This document shows, piece by piece, positions 33,801-43,780 of a stretch of 64,000 bases of DNA. The notes under the pieces are model-generated. The model was not told the origin of the DNA. It did no database searches and worked only from the letters and a program-made list of their open reading frames with translations. The stretch is taken from the NCBI RefSeq assembly GCF_037975245.1, contig NC_092574.1, positions 20,334,213 through 20,398,212 on the forward strand. Reading direction: 5' to 3'. The translations under genes were made by a program, and so were the position numbers. Numbering within the stretch: position 1 is the first letter of the stretch; each line of letters starts with the position of its first letter. This stretch comes from Apostichopus japonicus. Lineage: Eukaryota; Echinodermata; Holothuroidea; Aspidochirotida; Stichopodidae.

Positions 33801-35245
33801 TTCTACAGGACATTCCAAACGTTTCATTCTTTCGGCGTTCTTTTCCGATTGTTTTTATCAATGAGGAGTGTTGGGCAAATACTTGCCTCCACATCACAGG
33901 GAATGTTTTGTTAATTGTTATTCTATAGGCCAAATTTTTCATACGACACATTCTCTGTACAAGTTACTGTACAATGTACGTGATGTACTCATTTCCTAAA
34001 TTGTAAAACCTGTTGCAGACGTCAAGTGATCGATACTAGAAGACTCATATTTCAGGCCCTCTTTGTGTTTTGTTTTAATATACTAGAAGAGCACAATATC
34101 CAATAGCGTGTGAAACTTACTTATTATTCATTTCAGGGAATAATTTTAGTGTTCAGATTTGTGTGGAATTCTCTCACATTGAATAAGTCTGTAGCTCCTG
34201 TGAAGAACAATGCTTTAAATCTTTACAGTTGAATAGCAACTCAGACCCTCCTCCTGTATAGCGCGCAGTGTGATGCCTTGCTTGATAAATTATACCCTTC
34301 TATTTTATAAAGTCTACGTGGTACCACCAAGGAAAAAATTTCATACGCTTCATGAGGCATCTCAATATATGTAATAAGCAGACACAGCAGACCCAACCTT
34401 CATCATTGATTTATGCGGTCATACAGTAGGTACCGAAATGTACAGGTACTTTACTCCTCTAAAGAGATAAAAACAAAATTGATATTTCATGTGGAAGATT
34501 TCAAAGGCTGTTCACACAAGGCTGAGGACAGGAGCAAGTACTAGTCTGAATACTGTATGACCATCATCGAACCATATGCGAGCAAGATCTCGCTGAAATA
34601 GCCCTAGAGGGTGGGTGTTCATCACAACTTTTTCCACACTGTCTATAAACTAAAGATGATAAAACGGCTATGTTTCAGAACATTCAGTCTTCTTTCAAAG
34701 TATATATCTTAATAGAGAGAAAATTAAGTTTTTTGCACTTTCTGTGTTGAAAAACTTGTGGCTTTACAGAGCGGTGCTTGGAAGAAGCCATAGAACGGAT
34801 GCTACCAGTTGAGACTTCAAGGAAGCATTCACATTCAATTCTTTTCTGATTATCTCTTCAATTTCTGTTGGGTTATAATTCTTGCACCATTCTGACTGAG
34901 CACTGTTATATTTGTACATAACTGGATTTCCTTCCATTCTAACTGAGATAAAGCTGTACAATAATCTGGTTGCTTCCCTCTTAATATCAATATCCTATTA
35001 AGTATTATAAAGTAAGTGTTATCAAAAGCGGACAAAAGACCCACCATGAAATTGACAACAGCAACAAGGATTAAACACATCAGGAAACAGACGGCTAAGT
35101 AGCCTTTCCTTCCTCTCAAACCCGTCTTGTGCAGGTGGGCTTCGTGTACTGCTACATGGCCAGCTCGGAAATTACTGTTGTGTTCTCGGTTGATTCTTCT
35201 CCTCTCTAGGGACTTCTCCAACATGGATGGTTTACCACTGTCATC
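27659..35245 (-). CDS. SGCB: Beta-sarcoglycan (exons 2-7; exon 1 not located)
   Basis: Joined on the minus strand: 35245-35045, 33196-33011, 32228-32198, 31093-30936, 29902-29774, 27889-27659. All junctions are GT/AG and in phase, giving 311 residues to a TGA; vertebrate beta-sarcoglycan is about 318. Evidence: the N-terminal ERRRINREHNSNFRAG and HKTGLRGRKG motifs, a single type II transmembrane helix directly after, then the sarcoglycan beta-strand-rich ectodomain, sequon NTS, and a terminal cysteine block (CLC, then C and C) matching the family's disulfide region. Beta-sarcoglycan is the core subunit of the sarcoglycan complex, which stabilises dystrophin-dystroglycan at the muscle membrane. 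Exon 2 begins in phase 0, so a short first exon with the start codon must lie further right; vertebrate exon 1 encodes about 11 residues. The introns carry a minisatellite and a TTAA MITE. Confidence 0.93.
28597..29135. mobile_element. TTAA-flanked MITE, copy 1 (SGCB intron)
   Basis: The 539 bp are bounded by TTAA on both sides, with inverted ends TTAAAGCAGATATTGCGTCC on the left and TTAAAGCAGCATTTTGCGT read inward from the right. The interior matches, in inverse orientation, the element at 49,421-50,048. TTAA duplications occur in piggyBac and Kolobok superfamilies; no transposase is present. Reading frames here, such as the minus-strand one at 28,670-28,879, belong to the element. Confidence 0.85.
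29774..29902 (-). CDS. SGCB: SGCB exon 6
   Basis: Acceptor tract CTTTGTACCCTAG and donor GTGAGT on the minus strand; 43 codons, phase 0 both ends. It encodes a segment ending MNLFGKNIELSG, matching the vertebrate FIMGKTIEFHMGG strand region. It sits inside longer, unrelated frames and is recognisable only by homology and splice sites. Confidence 0.92.
30219..30293. repeat. 37-bp tandem duplication
   Basis: Two almost perfect copies of a 37-bp unit starting TTTTTGTCTGAGTGAGAG and ending in ACACACAC; intronic to beta-sarcoglycan. Confidence 0.9.
30936..31093 (-). CDS. SGCB: SGCB exon 5
   Basis: Minus-strand acceptor TTATTATTTCTGCAG, donor AAG followed by GTACAG. The exon completes a split Val codon and encodes SFEVINPFTGNTVFDTGD, equivalent to vertebrate MQFFDPRTQNILFSTD, the most recognisable part of the sarcoglycan ectodomain, and ends VEVSK. 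Confidence 0.95.
32198..32228 (-). CDS. SGCB: SGCB exon 4, 31-nt micro-exon
   Basis: Acceptor TTGTTTATCGTCAG and donor GTAAGT on the minus strand. It encodes VTLQQGDYTK plus the first base of a Val codon completed by exon 5, matching vertebrate IVFQQGTTKL. Its size makes it invisible to ORF finders; phase 0 in and phase 1 out fit both neighbours. Confidence 0.88.
32640..32995. repeat. Minisatellite, unit about 23-25 bp
   Basis: Variants of ATGTACTCACCATGCCATGC repeat some 13 times, with a second variant containing CAGGCCACACAGTGT. It lies in the intron just left of beta-sarcoglycan exon 3 and yields spurious frames such as one repeating CMYSPCH. Confidence 0.92.
33011..33196 (-). CDS. SGCB: SGCB exon 3
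   Basis: Minus-strand acceptor TATTTTTTTACAG, donor GTAAGT; 62 codons in phase 0. It completes the transmembrane helix (LTLWIMFGVQI) and enters the ectodomain with GTLRFKVPTDL, corresponding to vertebrate GLLRFKQVSDM. Confidence 0.93.
35045..35245 (-). CDS. SGCB: SGCB exon 2: cytoplasmic N-terminus and membrane span
   Basis: Acceptor ATTATGTTTTCACAG on the minus strand; 67 codons ending at ATG before GTGGGT. It encodes ERRRINREHNSNFRAG and HKTGLRGRKGYLAV, nearly identical to vertebrate beta-sarcoglycan, then the membrane helix. The ATG at 35,257 lies inside the acceptor and is not the true start. Confidence 0.93.
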
Positions 35246-35979
35246 CTGTGAAAACATAATGTAACTTAAATTAAATTATTAAGTACGAGATTAAGCAAAA
35301 AAAAACATAATATTGCACTGCAAATGTACAACTAGCAACATATACCAAGGGGATATTAATTTAATATTCAGCTTTAGATGAGCAGGTTTGGAAGCTATGG
35401 AATTGTGTTGTCTAATAAAATTTAAAAAAAAAAAAAAAAACTGCTATACATCTTTGGAATTGCATAGCAATACGACCATTTTGACATGGAACACTGGATA
35501 AATTACTTATGGTAATAGTGGTAATGACATGGCAATGATATGGTAATTGATATGGTAATGCAAATCTTGAATATAGCCCTCAATAATGCTTAAATTATCA
35601 AACAAATAGTAAAGGAGTTGCTGCATCTCTGTGCATACTGTACTGTAGATGGCAAGGTAATTGTGTCTACCCTACCGAAGACCCATCTCTGTCACTTGTC
35701 ATTTGGCACATGCTTTCTGTTGTACTTTTGTTAAAGTAAAAGAACATAATTCTATCTATTTGCACAATAACAACTGCTAAGCTTGAATATATTCCAAGTG
35801 ATTGTAATTCCTATGTATAGTGTAGTTATTATGCAACTGATAACTGTAAATGTATAGTGATAGTTACTATTCAACTGATGTCTTTAATTCTATGTCTAGT
35901 GATAGCTACTACAGTATGCAACTATTGACTGTACTCTGTCTAATGATAGTTATTATGCATCTGATGAATGTAACTCTGT

Positions 35980-36375
35980 GGGTTTTGTCCCACTATTACT
36001 AGACATCTCGTAATATTGAATGTTCCACTATTACTAGACATCTCGTATTTAATTCAACGTTCCACTATTACTAGACATCTCGTATAATTCATTGTTCTCT
36101 ATTACTGGACAAACTGGTATTACAGAATGTACCACTATTACTAGATATCTTGTATAGTTGAATGTTCCACTATTACTAGATATCTTGTATATAGTTGAAT
36201 GTTCCACTATTAATAGATATACTCATATTATTGAATGTTCCACTATTACTAGACATCTTGTATTACTGAATGTTCCACTATGACTAGACATACTCGTATT
36301 GTTGAATGTTCCACTATTACTAGAGATAGTCGTATTATTGAATGTTCCACTATTTCTAGACATCTTGTATTACTG
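35980..36375. repeat. Minisatellite, unit about 33-38 bp, ten copies
   Basis: Units carry TTCCACTATTACTAGACAT followed by CTCGTATTATTGAATG variants, starting near 35,987 and ending near 36,370. More degenerate 60-bp repeats (GTGATAGTTATTATGCAACT variants) precede it at 35,800-35,975. Confidence 0.9.
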
Positions 36376-36739
36376 AACGTACTGCTTCACTGAAAAACAT
36401 CCTACCCTAATGTTGCCTTGCATAATGATGTCCAAGTTGGTGGAAAACTGCTCCTTGATCCCTCCCATTTATGTAAACACTAGAATATAGGAATGAATAT
36501 GCATGACAAGGTAGATTGATCCAAAGTTTTTCTACCAGTAATAAAAATTATAAATACTGTTGTATGTATGGGCCATTCTAATCCATCATCCCTCTTTCTC
36601 TTCCCAGCAACTGACACTAAAGTTGCTAAAATCTCATATGCATCCCTGAATCCCAGAAAATAAGTTGGATTTGATAACATCCATTCAACAATTACATTAG
36701 AGGTAAATTCCTTATATTCCACAACCTCTCACCCATGTA

Positions 36740-38340
36740 TTTAACACTTCTTTTTAAGACTGGAACTTCCCCAGATCACTTTAAGAAAGACAAAGTCATG
36801 CCTGTCTTTAAGAGACGAAGTGCCTAGGTATCTTTTTTAATTACTGTCCTATATCAATATTGCCTTGTTTTTTGAAAATTTTGGAGGGACCAATGTTTAA
36901 TCGACTGTACTCTTTTCAAGTAAAACATAGTATATATTCTAGTTGTCCATCTAGGGTTTTCGCTCTGGACATTCCACGGAGTTGGCACTAGCTGATGCCA
37001 TGGATAAACTTGATTCTGCCCTCCAACACAAACAAAACTCAACTGGTGTTTCTTGACCTATCACTAGTGTTTGACACCACAGATCATGGCAATCTCCTAC
37101 AAAAATGATTGTGTAAGAGGAACAGCTCACCTCTGGTTTAAGAGTACTATGACTTCACATCAACAGTTTGTCTTTTAATCATGTGTACTCTAAATTTCTT
37201 AATTTGTAACATTCGGAATTCCTCAGTGGTCTATTTTGGGACCTTTCATTTTTATTATTTAAGTTGAAGATACTTTGTAATGTCTCTTTGTCTGGTTCCT
37301 TGGTACTTTTTGTGGATGATACCAATATCTTCTTCACAGACAGTAACAACAAACTTACAGAAAATCATAAAACGATGAATTTTTGTAGATTCTACAAATA
37401 GCTTCTGTCAAATAAATTATCACTGAAAGTAAACAAAGCAATTATATGGCATTCACCTTAGGTAGAAATAAATATAACATTAATATAAGTATGAATAAAG
37501 TAACCCTTCTACAAATTCATTGTGCCAAATTCTTAGGAGTTTATATTGAATATATATAAGCTCTCGTGGGTGATCATGTTGAAGGTAGTCAGTAAAGGCC
37601 CCAAATGATAGCACATTGTAATTGCTAGAAGTTTTCAAAAAGTACTTTCCTGGGGGTCTTTACTCTCCAAATTGTTCTCAGACATTTTTAAGGTAAACAC
37701 AAGATAACTGAATGTCCCAGTGAGGAAAATTTCCTCGAAGGTTGTAATAAAAACAGTTTAAGAATTATGACCAAAGGTGACCATATTTGAATATCTAGCA
37801 TATTTGAGGCCAATACAGCATACCTGTAGGTTATGTATCAGTATGTATGTAAGTATGTATCAGTACAAATTTCAAGAGGAGTAGGCATCTCATTAACGTT
37901 TACTCTGACTCAAAGGGCTATGAGGTTTAATTAATACTGCTGTTATCTGGTCGGGTACTACCAAAGCTACTCTAAACAAACTGGTTATTTTACAGAAAAG
38001 GACTATCAGACACATATTACATGCTCTTCACCGCAAGGGACGAAACCAATCGTCTGTTTGCTTCCTTGACCTTACTCAATTTGCATCATGACCTACTTAA
38101 TATGAGTCTAGTTACATTTACTTTTGTAGTTTGAAGAAGCTGCTTCCAAGTTCTTTTTCTTCCATTTACACAGTCAACAATTCTTCTTATAACTACCATA
38201 CTAGACAATCTAGCAAACTTCATACTGTTTTTGTTGATGCTTATTTCAAAGAAGTCTCAATATTGATCTTTGATGATTTGGAACACAATGCCTCAGAATC
38301 ATAGTGAAGTCTGCCAATTGTGTCTCCAAGGAAAGGCTTA
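36740..38340 (+). pseudogene. Decayed LINE reverse transcriptase (plus strand)
   Basis: No long frame survives, but fragments in shifting frames read as a LINE reverse transcriptase in the right order: TGTFPDHFKKDKVMPVFKR and ISILPCFLKILEG (about 36,760-36,900), STELALADAMDKLDSAL (about 36,975-37,030), VFLDLSLVFDTTDH (about 37,045-37,090), GIPQWSILGPFIFII (about 37,210-37,260), LVLFVDDTNIFFTDS (about 37,300-37,345, the YADDT position with Phe-Val for Tyr-Ala), KFLGVYIE (about 37,530), and TAVIWSGTTKATLNKL (about 37,935-37,985). It is a Jockey/CR1/L2-like non-LTR element, long dead, opposite in strand to beta-sarcoglycan. Confidence 0.85.
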
Positions 38341-38380
38341 CTAAGAAATGTTATTAGTAACTATAAAAGTTGTAGGTGGG

Positions 38381-38673
38381 CAGGCGCGTAGCCAGGAATG
38401 TGCCAAGGGAGGGGCGAAACTGTAGATTCGGCATTGCAAACTATCTAAGCGTAGCGCCACCATGGTTGGCGCGAAGCGTACAAGAAAAGTTTGACTGAAA
38501 ATACCTCCCAGATAGCTGGAAATGGCACTTCCCAGGCCTTGTAAGTTGCATCTTAGCATTTTCTCTTTTGACAATACTAGCGATATCATAAAAACATTAA
38601 AAACAAAATTTAAAAATATGCTCAAGGGGGGCGGCTGCCCCGTTTGCCCCCCACCCCCCTTAGCTACCAACTG
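38381..38673. mobile_element. hAT-like MITE, TSD TAGGTGGG
   Basis: The 293-bp element has the exact 8-bp duplication TAGGTGGG at 38,373-38,380 and 38,674-38,681. The left end CAGGCGCGTAGCCAGG pairs with the inward-read right end CAGTTGGTAGCTAAGG. It contains a copy of the recurrent module at 38,425-38,545 (AGCGCCACCATGGTTGGCGC core). Confidence 0.86.
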
Positions 38674-38681
38674 TAGGTGGG

Positions 38682-39800
38682 TGGGAGGCAGGGTTGTGGT
38701 AGGATGGTATGATAGTGGAGAGGGAAATACTTTTTGTTGCAAATTCTGTGTACTACTTTGTCTGCTTTCTCTGGGAGTGCCCTTGCTTTTCAAGCCCAAA
38801 AGGTTTGTAAGATTACTTCCTTTCACAACATTTGATTTATGATGGTTAAATTTCTGTCATTATGTTAGATACTTTTTTTTGTGATAAAACAAATAAATGA
38901 AGTATAATCAGCGTCTATATCGATACATCTTTCTGTACTCTTAGTACATCTGGTCAATCCACTCCAAGGAAACTGTCCATTTGGTTATTGGCAGATGCAC
39001 AAATGTTTTCAGATGCATCACCAGACAATGCTACTACAACCACTACCGGACACACAAAAACCTGTAACCAATGCCCACGATGGAACAGTCCAAATTGAAA
39101 ATTACCTGGGAAAGAAAGATTTTGACCCTAAAAGCTGAGATACAGTCTTAATTACTGTTATCCTGTGCTGTATAGTTTATGCCTAAAATGATACGTAGTC
39201 CAAGTTAGGAATTGACGTGACGTTAGACCCAGCCCAGGAGCCACTGGTCCTACCCTGTACTACCATAGGGCTAGGGCCTTCATAACAATATTATTACTGA
39301 GGCCTATAGGACCTAGCCTGTATAGCCTACGCAACACATACGTTGGAAGCGCCTTTGTAACTAGGAACCTCTCAATTCTTGAATTGCAATTAATTAAATT
39401 TAGGGAGTATACCGCTGGCGATGAACACCAGCGAGGTAGTTCGTATTTTATAGCGCCTTAGCCTACCTGCAGAATAACCATTTTCAGGTAGCCAGGCTAT
39501 AGATCACTGACTTTGGATTTTGTATATCACATTGACTCTTACAAAAACCGGTGTGAAGTTAGTTACTTATTCCGCGTTCCTCGTTCGACATTCGCGATTA
39601 AAGTAACTGTACTATGGAAAGCCGAATGCTTCCGTACGAGATTATCAAGATTTTTTCGTCGAAAAAGTACATTTTAGTGTATACAAAAATGTGTAAAAAA
39701 TTTTACTGATCGTTTGTAAGGTAGATGGATCTGCTATGTATTTTCATGGTGAAGTACGGAAGCTGAGAAATTTGGGCATTCATCGCGATTTGTGTTTTTG
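38682..39800. other. Intergenic stretch, possible 5' region of SGCB
   Basis: No coding exon could be fixed. The missing first exon and promoter of beta-sarcoglycan may lie here or further right, but a first exon of about 30 codons or fewer cannot be picked out without transcript data. Confidence 0.4.
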
Positions 39801-39818
39801 CCATAATGAGTGCGGCCG

Positions 39819-40115
39819 CAGGGGGTATGAGCCGGGGGCACTGGGGGACGTGCCCCCTCCCTACTTTTCCCCACAATAGCAAATGTGCCCAACTGGCAAA
39901 TAAAATGTGTCCCTTTGATGAAGAACTTTCTTCTGTTAATTTTAATATAGCGTACACCACAATAGTATTGGTAGCATACTAACACGTCATACATATTTAA
40001 GTGATATGGCCGGTGTATATCGGTTTATAGCATAACGAGTGGTGGTTGTAGAATGAGGAAGTGCACCTCTGATGTTGTGCCCCCTCCCCACTTTTGGAAG
40101 CTTTCTATTCCCCTG
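39819..40115. mobile_element. Probable hAT-like MITE
   Basis: The left end CAGGGGGTATGAGCC and the inward-read right end CAGGGGAATAG share the first six bases. The flanks AGTGCGGC (39,809-39,816) and AGTGCGGG (40,116-40,123) match at 7 of 8 positions but with two extra bases on the left. The interior has two G/C blocks like its relatives (GGGGCACTGGGGG and GTGCCCCCTCCC). The call rests on imperfect ends. Confidence 0.5.
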
Positions 40116-40998
40116 AGTGCGGGTGCCACAAGCAATTTGGTGAAGTGTGCAACGTGCCAATATATATGACAATAATCATTTGTATTCTTCATTTTATAAT
40201 GCGCAGACGTATGATGATTACGGTTAACTTCAAATAGGGGATTCCTGATTTTGGCTATTAGGGAGGGGATCGGGTTTGATATGGGTCCAGTGGACGAAGG
40301 CACGGCTACTGCAACACTTTTAGATAATACTTCTTGTTCCATCGTAGCGATCTTCAAGCACAGGAATACAAGTAAGAAAGCAGAATTACTATTGATTTTT
40401 TTTGGTAGCAAATTATTGTGTGTGTGGTTTTTTTTTTTTTTTTTTTTTTATAGTAGTTATGACTTCAGGTCTCACCGAGTATATATGCTCACGAGAGGAC
40501 AGAACGTATATATGGAATAACTGAGAAATTGCAGTACTAGACCTAGAGAAGAAGCAACCTATTTAAGGTAGCATAGAAGGCCTTCATATAACTTATCCTA
40601 CAATTGACTATACACATTAACTTGTCAAACTATGATATGGTCTCTGGAACTTTGCGAACTTTTCATTATGTTGAAGCTATACCCTTCACTGGATAGATGG
40701 CACGTTGGCCATTCGTAGTACCTTGTGCCTAAAGGAAATTATTATATAGGAAGTTATTCAACTTCTTTAACCAGGCAGGTATCATCAATGCGAACTGCTT
40801 TTTCCCCTGCTAGATGTTGAGGCAGAAATAAGGTAATTCACGCAATACAGAGCAAGTATCGCGTCTGTTATGATTATTAAGGGTGTCAAGACACGCGCAA
40901 AAAGAAACGTCTAATGCCGGTAATCTGACCTAGTTTCGAATGAGGTGTAACAGCAGTGTTAGACACCACCATCGATCCCAGAAAATACACACACACAC

Positions 40999-42965
40999 CA
41001 GTGGCGGAGATTTCTTGTCAGAAGTGGGGGGGTTGCAGGCCATTGATGAAATGAAAAGTCAAAAAACTGCTGGCTCACTATCTAAGTGGAGCGCCACCAT
41101 AAGTTGGCGCAAAGTGCACAAGAATTTGTTTGCCAAATATTGCCTCCCAGATTGCAGTAAATGGCACTGCCCAGGCATTGAAAAGCTGCATTTAACCAGG
41201 GGCGTATGCAGGATTTTCTAACCCGGGGGGGGGGGGAGTTTACTATCAAAGCGGAGAGCCACCATTGGTTGGCGCGCAGCGTACAAGCAAATTTCTGGTT
41301 TTGGTATCCCCAGATCACCGGAAATGGCACTTCTCGGCTTGAAACTGACCAACCATATGTACACTTTTGTCTGAGAACCAAGTTTATTCCAAATACTTTT
41401 TTCTCATCTATAACCTTTTTGAAGATTGTCACCAGTCACACATCATGTTCGACTTCATCACATATCCTGTGGATCATTGCTTTTGTGGGTGATTCTTCAT
41501 CGCGGCCCACAATATCCGTCAGCCCCACTGTTCAGAATTTGAAAATTAACAATTCTCGTAAATAAATTCGTGAATAATTCAACATACCCATAATGTTGCA
41601 CAAAATATCATCTATGGACAACCGATATAGAAAAACCTCCTTCAAACCCTAACAGACGGGTCAAAATTGCACGAGTATGATGAAGTATGATGAAGAATGT
41701 TGGTTAGGGAATTTTCGAAAATTCAGACGGCTACTAAAAAAATTCGTTGAAGGAAATAAAAATATACCAGATATTTCCGAAACCGAACACTACATACATC
41801 GACAGTTTTGAGCATGGGCGCAGATCAGTCTTGGATAATGGTGGGGATGCGTGTCTGTTCTATGACACTATCTAAGCGGAGCGCGACCATGGGTTCGCGC
41901 GTAGCGTACGATTTTTTTGGGCAAAGATACCTCCCAGATCGCCGGAAATAACACTTCCCAGACCTAATGATGCTCCTAAACCTCCTTAAGTTTTAGATCT
42001 CATGGCTTAGAAATTTAGTTTGGAGAAATACATTCGCGTCTGCAGAAAGAAAATCAGGGGACAAATAATCCAAGTAGACTTTTGTATAAACGATGGGTCT
42101 GGGGTCCTCTCCCAGAAAACAAATATAGGCTGCCGCAAATGCGATTTCCGTCCTATATTTAACAACTGTGGATAAAATACAATAAAATGAGAACTGCTGC
42201 ATGTCATTTGCACAATGCTGGATCAAACTGCGCCAAAGTTCAATACAGGGGAACTTGAAATGCAGCTATTGGTCAAGACAAATCGGTGGGGACACGGTAA
42301 ATCATGTCCCCACTACTGAAAAAGTTGGTGGGGACGCGTCCCGCTGTCCTCACCAGGATCTGCGCCCATGGTTTGGAGGCTGTTTATCGTGGAACGCCAT
42401 TTACATGCTCACTGATATATGATGTGATATCTGCTGTTTGCTTTACAAATTCGAATAATTTTGTCACTGTTCCTCTTTCTTTTCCCGTTTTCTTGCCGTA
42501 TTTTCTACTCCATCCTTTTCTCCTTTTCTCTCTTTCCTCTCTTTCTTCTTTTTCTTTTCCTTCCTTCACCTCGTTGAAGTTGGCAAGTGTATACAGTTCC
42601 AAAGCTATTCAACGGCAACAAAACGTTATTTTGTGTATGTCTGTTGTGGGGTGAAGTTAGCGCTATGAGCTACAAGTTCCAATGCGCAAGGAAGGGGAAA
42701 GGGGCTAGAAATAATGTGTGGGTCAATTCTAACTCGGTTTTCGGTCGTTAATTGTTGATGTAGCCTACCAGGTAAAAGGTTGAAATGACTTTAACGATTT
42801 CAAATTTAATAATTTGATTGATTATGCCATTTGGAGCACATAACATAGGCTATAACAGAACATTACTGGCAAAAACTAGGGGGAGTTGATTGTGTGGGCC
42901 AACCCCCCCTCTTCAAAAAGTGGGGGGTTAAAACCCCCCCAACCCCCCCTGTTTCTCCGCCACTG
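40999..42965. mobile_element. hAT-like transposon in a CA repeat, TSD ACACACAC
   Basis: This 1,967-bp element has ends CAGTGGCGGAGA on both sides (the right one inverted) and lies between ACACACAC tracts at 40,991-40,998 and 42,966-42,973, which fits an 8-bp duplication but is weak proof in a microsatellite. It contains two direct copies of the recurrent module (41,080-41,190 and 41,240-41,345), an internal terminus-like CAGGGGCGTATGCAGG at 41,200, and a nested element at 41,813-42,370. The frames are spurious. Confidence 0.82.
41813..42370. mobile_element. hAT-like element, CATGGGCGCAGATC ends, copy 1
   Basis: The 558-bp element has perfect 14-bp inverted ends CATGGGCGCAGATC. The flanks GTTTTGAG (41,805-41,812) and GTTTGGAG (42,371-42,378) match at 7 of 8. 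A second, oppositely oriented copy of nearly the same length lies at 46,582-47,140. It contains the module with core GCGCGACCATGGGTTCGCGC at about 41,870-41,965. It is inserted inside the element at 40,999-42,965. Confidence 0.88.
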
Positions 42966-42974
42966 ACACACACA

Positions 42975-43193
42975 GATTGCTACCGTCGGTAATTAGACAC
43001 TAGTGTACAGTCAGTACATACAGCTGCGGTCAATACCCACAGCACGGTGTATAAACGATACAGCGATGGAAATCTCAGATCCAGCTAAAGATAACAAGGT
43101 ATCACGTTTCATTTTGCATTTTGCAGCGACACGAACAAAACGTCACTTGCAAGCAACAGAAAGTTAACTTTTGCAGATGGCCGCACGCAATAT
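42975..43193. repeat. Long inverted repeat, left arm (partner at 55.9-56.1 kb)
   Basis: About 220 bp starting TTGCTACCGTCG and including ACATACAGCTGCGG, CAATACCCACAGCAC and CCAGCTAAAGATAACAAG recur inverted at 55,916-56,141, roughly 85-90% alike by eye. Both copies keep a short frame MxISxPAKDNK ending at a GT, so the unit may once have been a 5' exon. The two arms bracket the whole transposon nest. Confidence 0.75.
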
Positions 43194-43333
43194 ATTTATG
43201 TGGGGGTATTGAGTCCTGTGAGTAACCAACGGATAAAAAAAATTGCTCAAGGAAAAGTAATTATTGGCTATGAAAGGATGATAATCAACCTGACCAGCAC
43301 ACTAACATGTCAATCTATAATGTGTGTAAAAGC

Positions 43334-43415
43334 ATGGAGCTATAAACAGTTTATAGCTCCATAGTAAAAGTAAGTTGGCCTGACGTTTCGATCCTAGCAG
43401 GATCTTCTTCAAAGG
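43334..43415. mobile_element. Penelope/retrozyme-type terminal motif with hairpin
   Basis: A palindrome with perfect 14-bp arms and one central base (arm ATGGAGCTATAAAC, 43,334-43,362) precedes GACGTTTCGATCCTAGCAGG at 43,382. On the minus strand the latter reads as a hairpin GATCCTGCTAGGATC followed by GAAAC, like stem II and the GAAA box of hammerhead ribozymes in Penelope-like elements; the CUGAUGA box is degenerate (TTGAAGA). It is a remnant; activity is not supported. Confidence 0.5.
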
Positions 43416-43689
43416 CTAAATAACAAGTAAACAGTAACAGAAGGGACAAAAACACGCACAGAATACAGACAGGTTAATGAGCATGGTGAACACATATAGA
43501 CGTAATGTGTAACACATAGATGTAACACAGATAGAAGTAATGGGATAAGTGGACAAGGGATGGAGAGAAGGAAGAAAGAAACCAACAGGGGAAGAGGAGA
43601 GGTATAGGAGATAAACAGTGGAGGGACAAAGAGAGGCCTATAGTGGAAGGAGTAGGGAATGAACTTATATCCTTTTTAACTTTTTTTAC

Positions 43690-43780
43690 TTTTAACAAAT
43701 TTTTTTATCTTTTGCTGTAAAGCGCTTAAGAGCAATTTTTTATTTGAATAAGGCGCTATATAAATCTCGTGTATTAAATT
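43690..43780 (+). mobile_element. LINE/SINE 3' tail (GGCGCTATATAAAT type)
   Basis: GTAAAGCGCTTAAGAGCAAT followed by TTGAATAAGGCGCTATATAA resembles a 3' tail widely shared by LINE and SINE families in marine invertebrates. A weaker relative (GTGCGCTATATAAG) is at 52,645. No reverse-transcriptase sequence is attached. Confidence 0.5.

Noticed and set aside
40025-40411. Candidate SGCB exon 1 starting MEQEVLSKS on the minus strand
   Set aside because: The Met and nearby GT could fit phase 0, but the donors are weak and there is no similarity long enough to test; much of the frame lies in a probable MITE.
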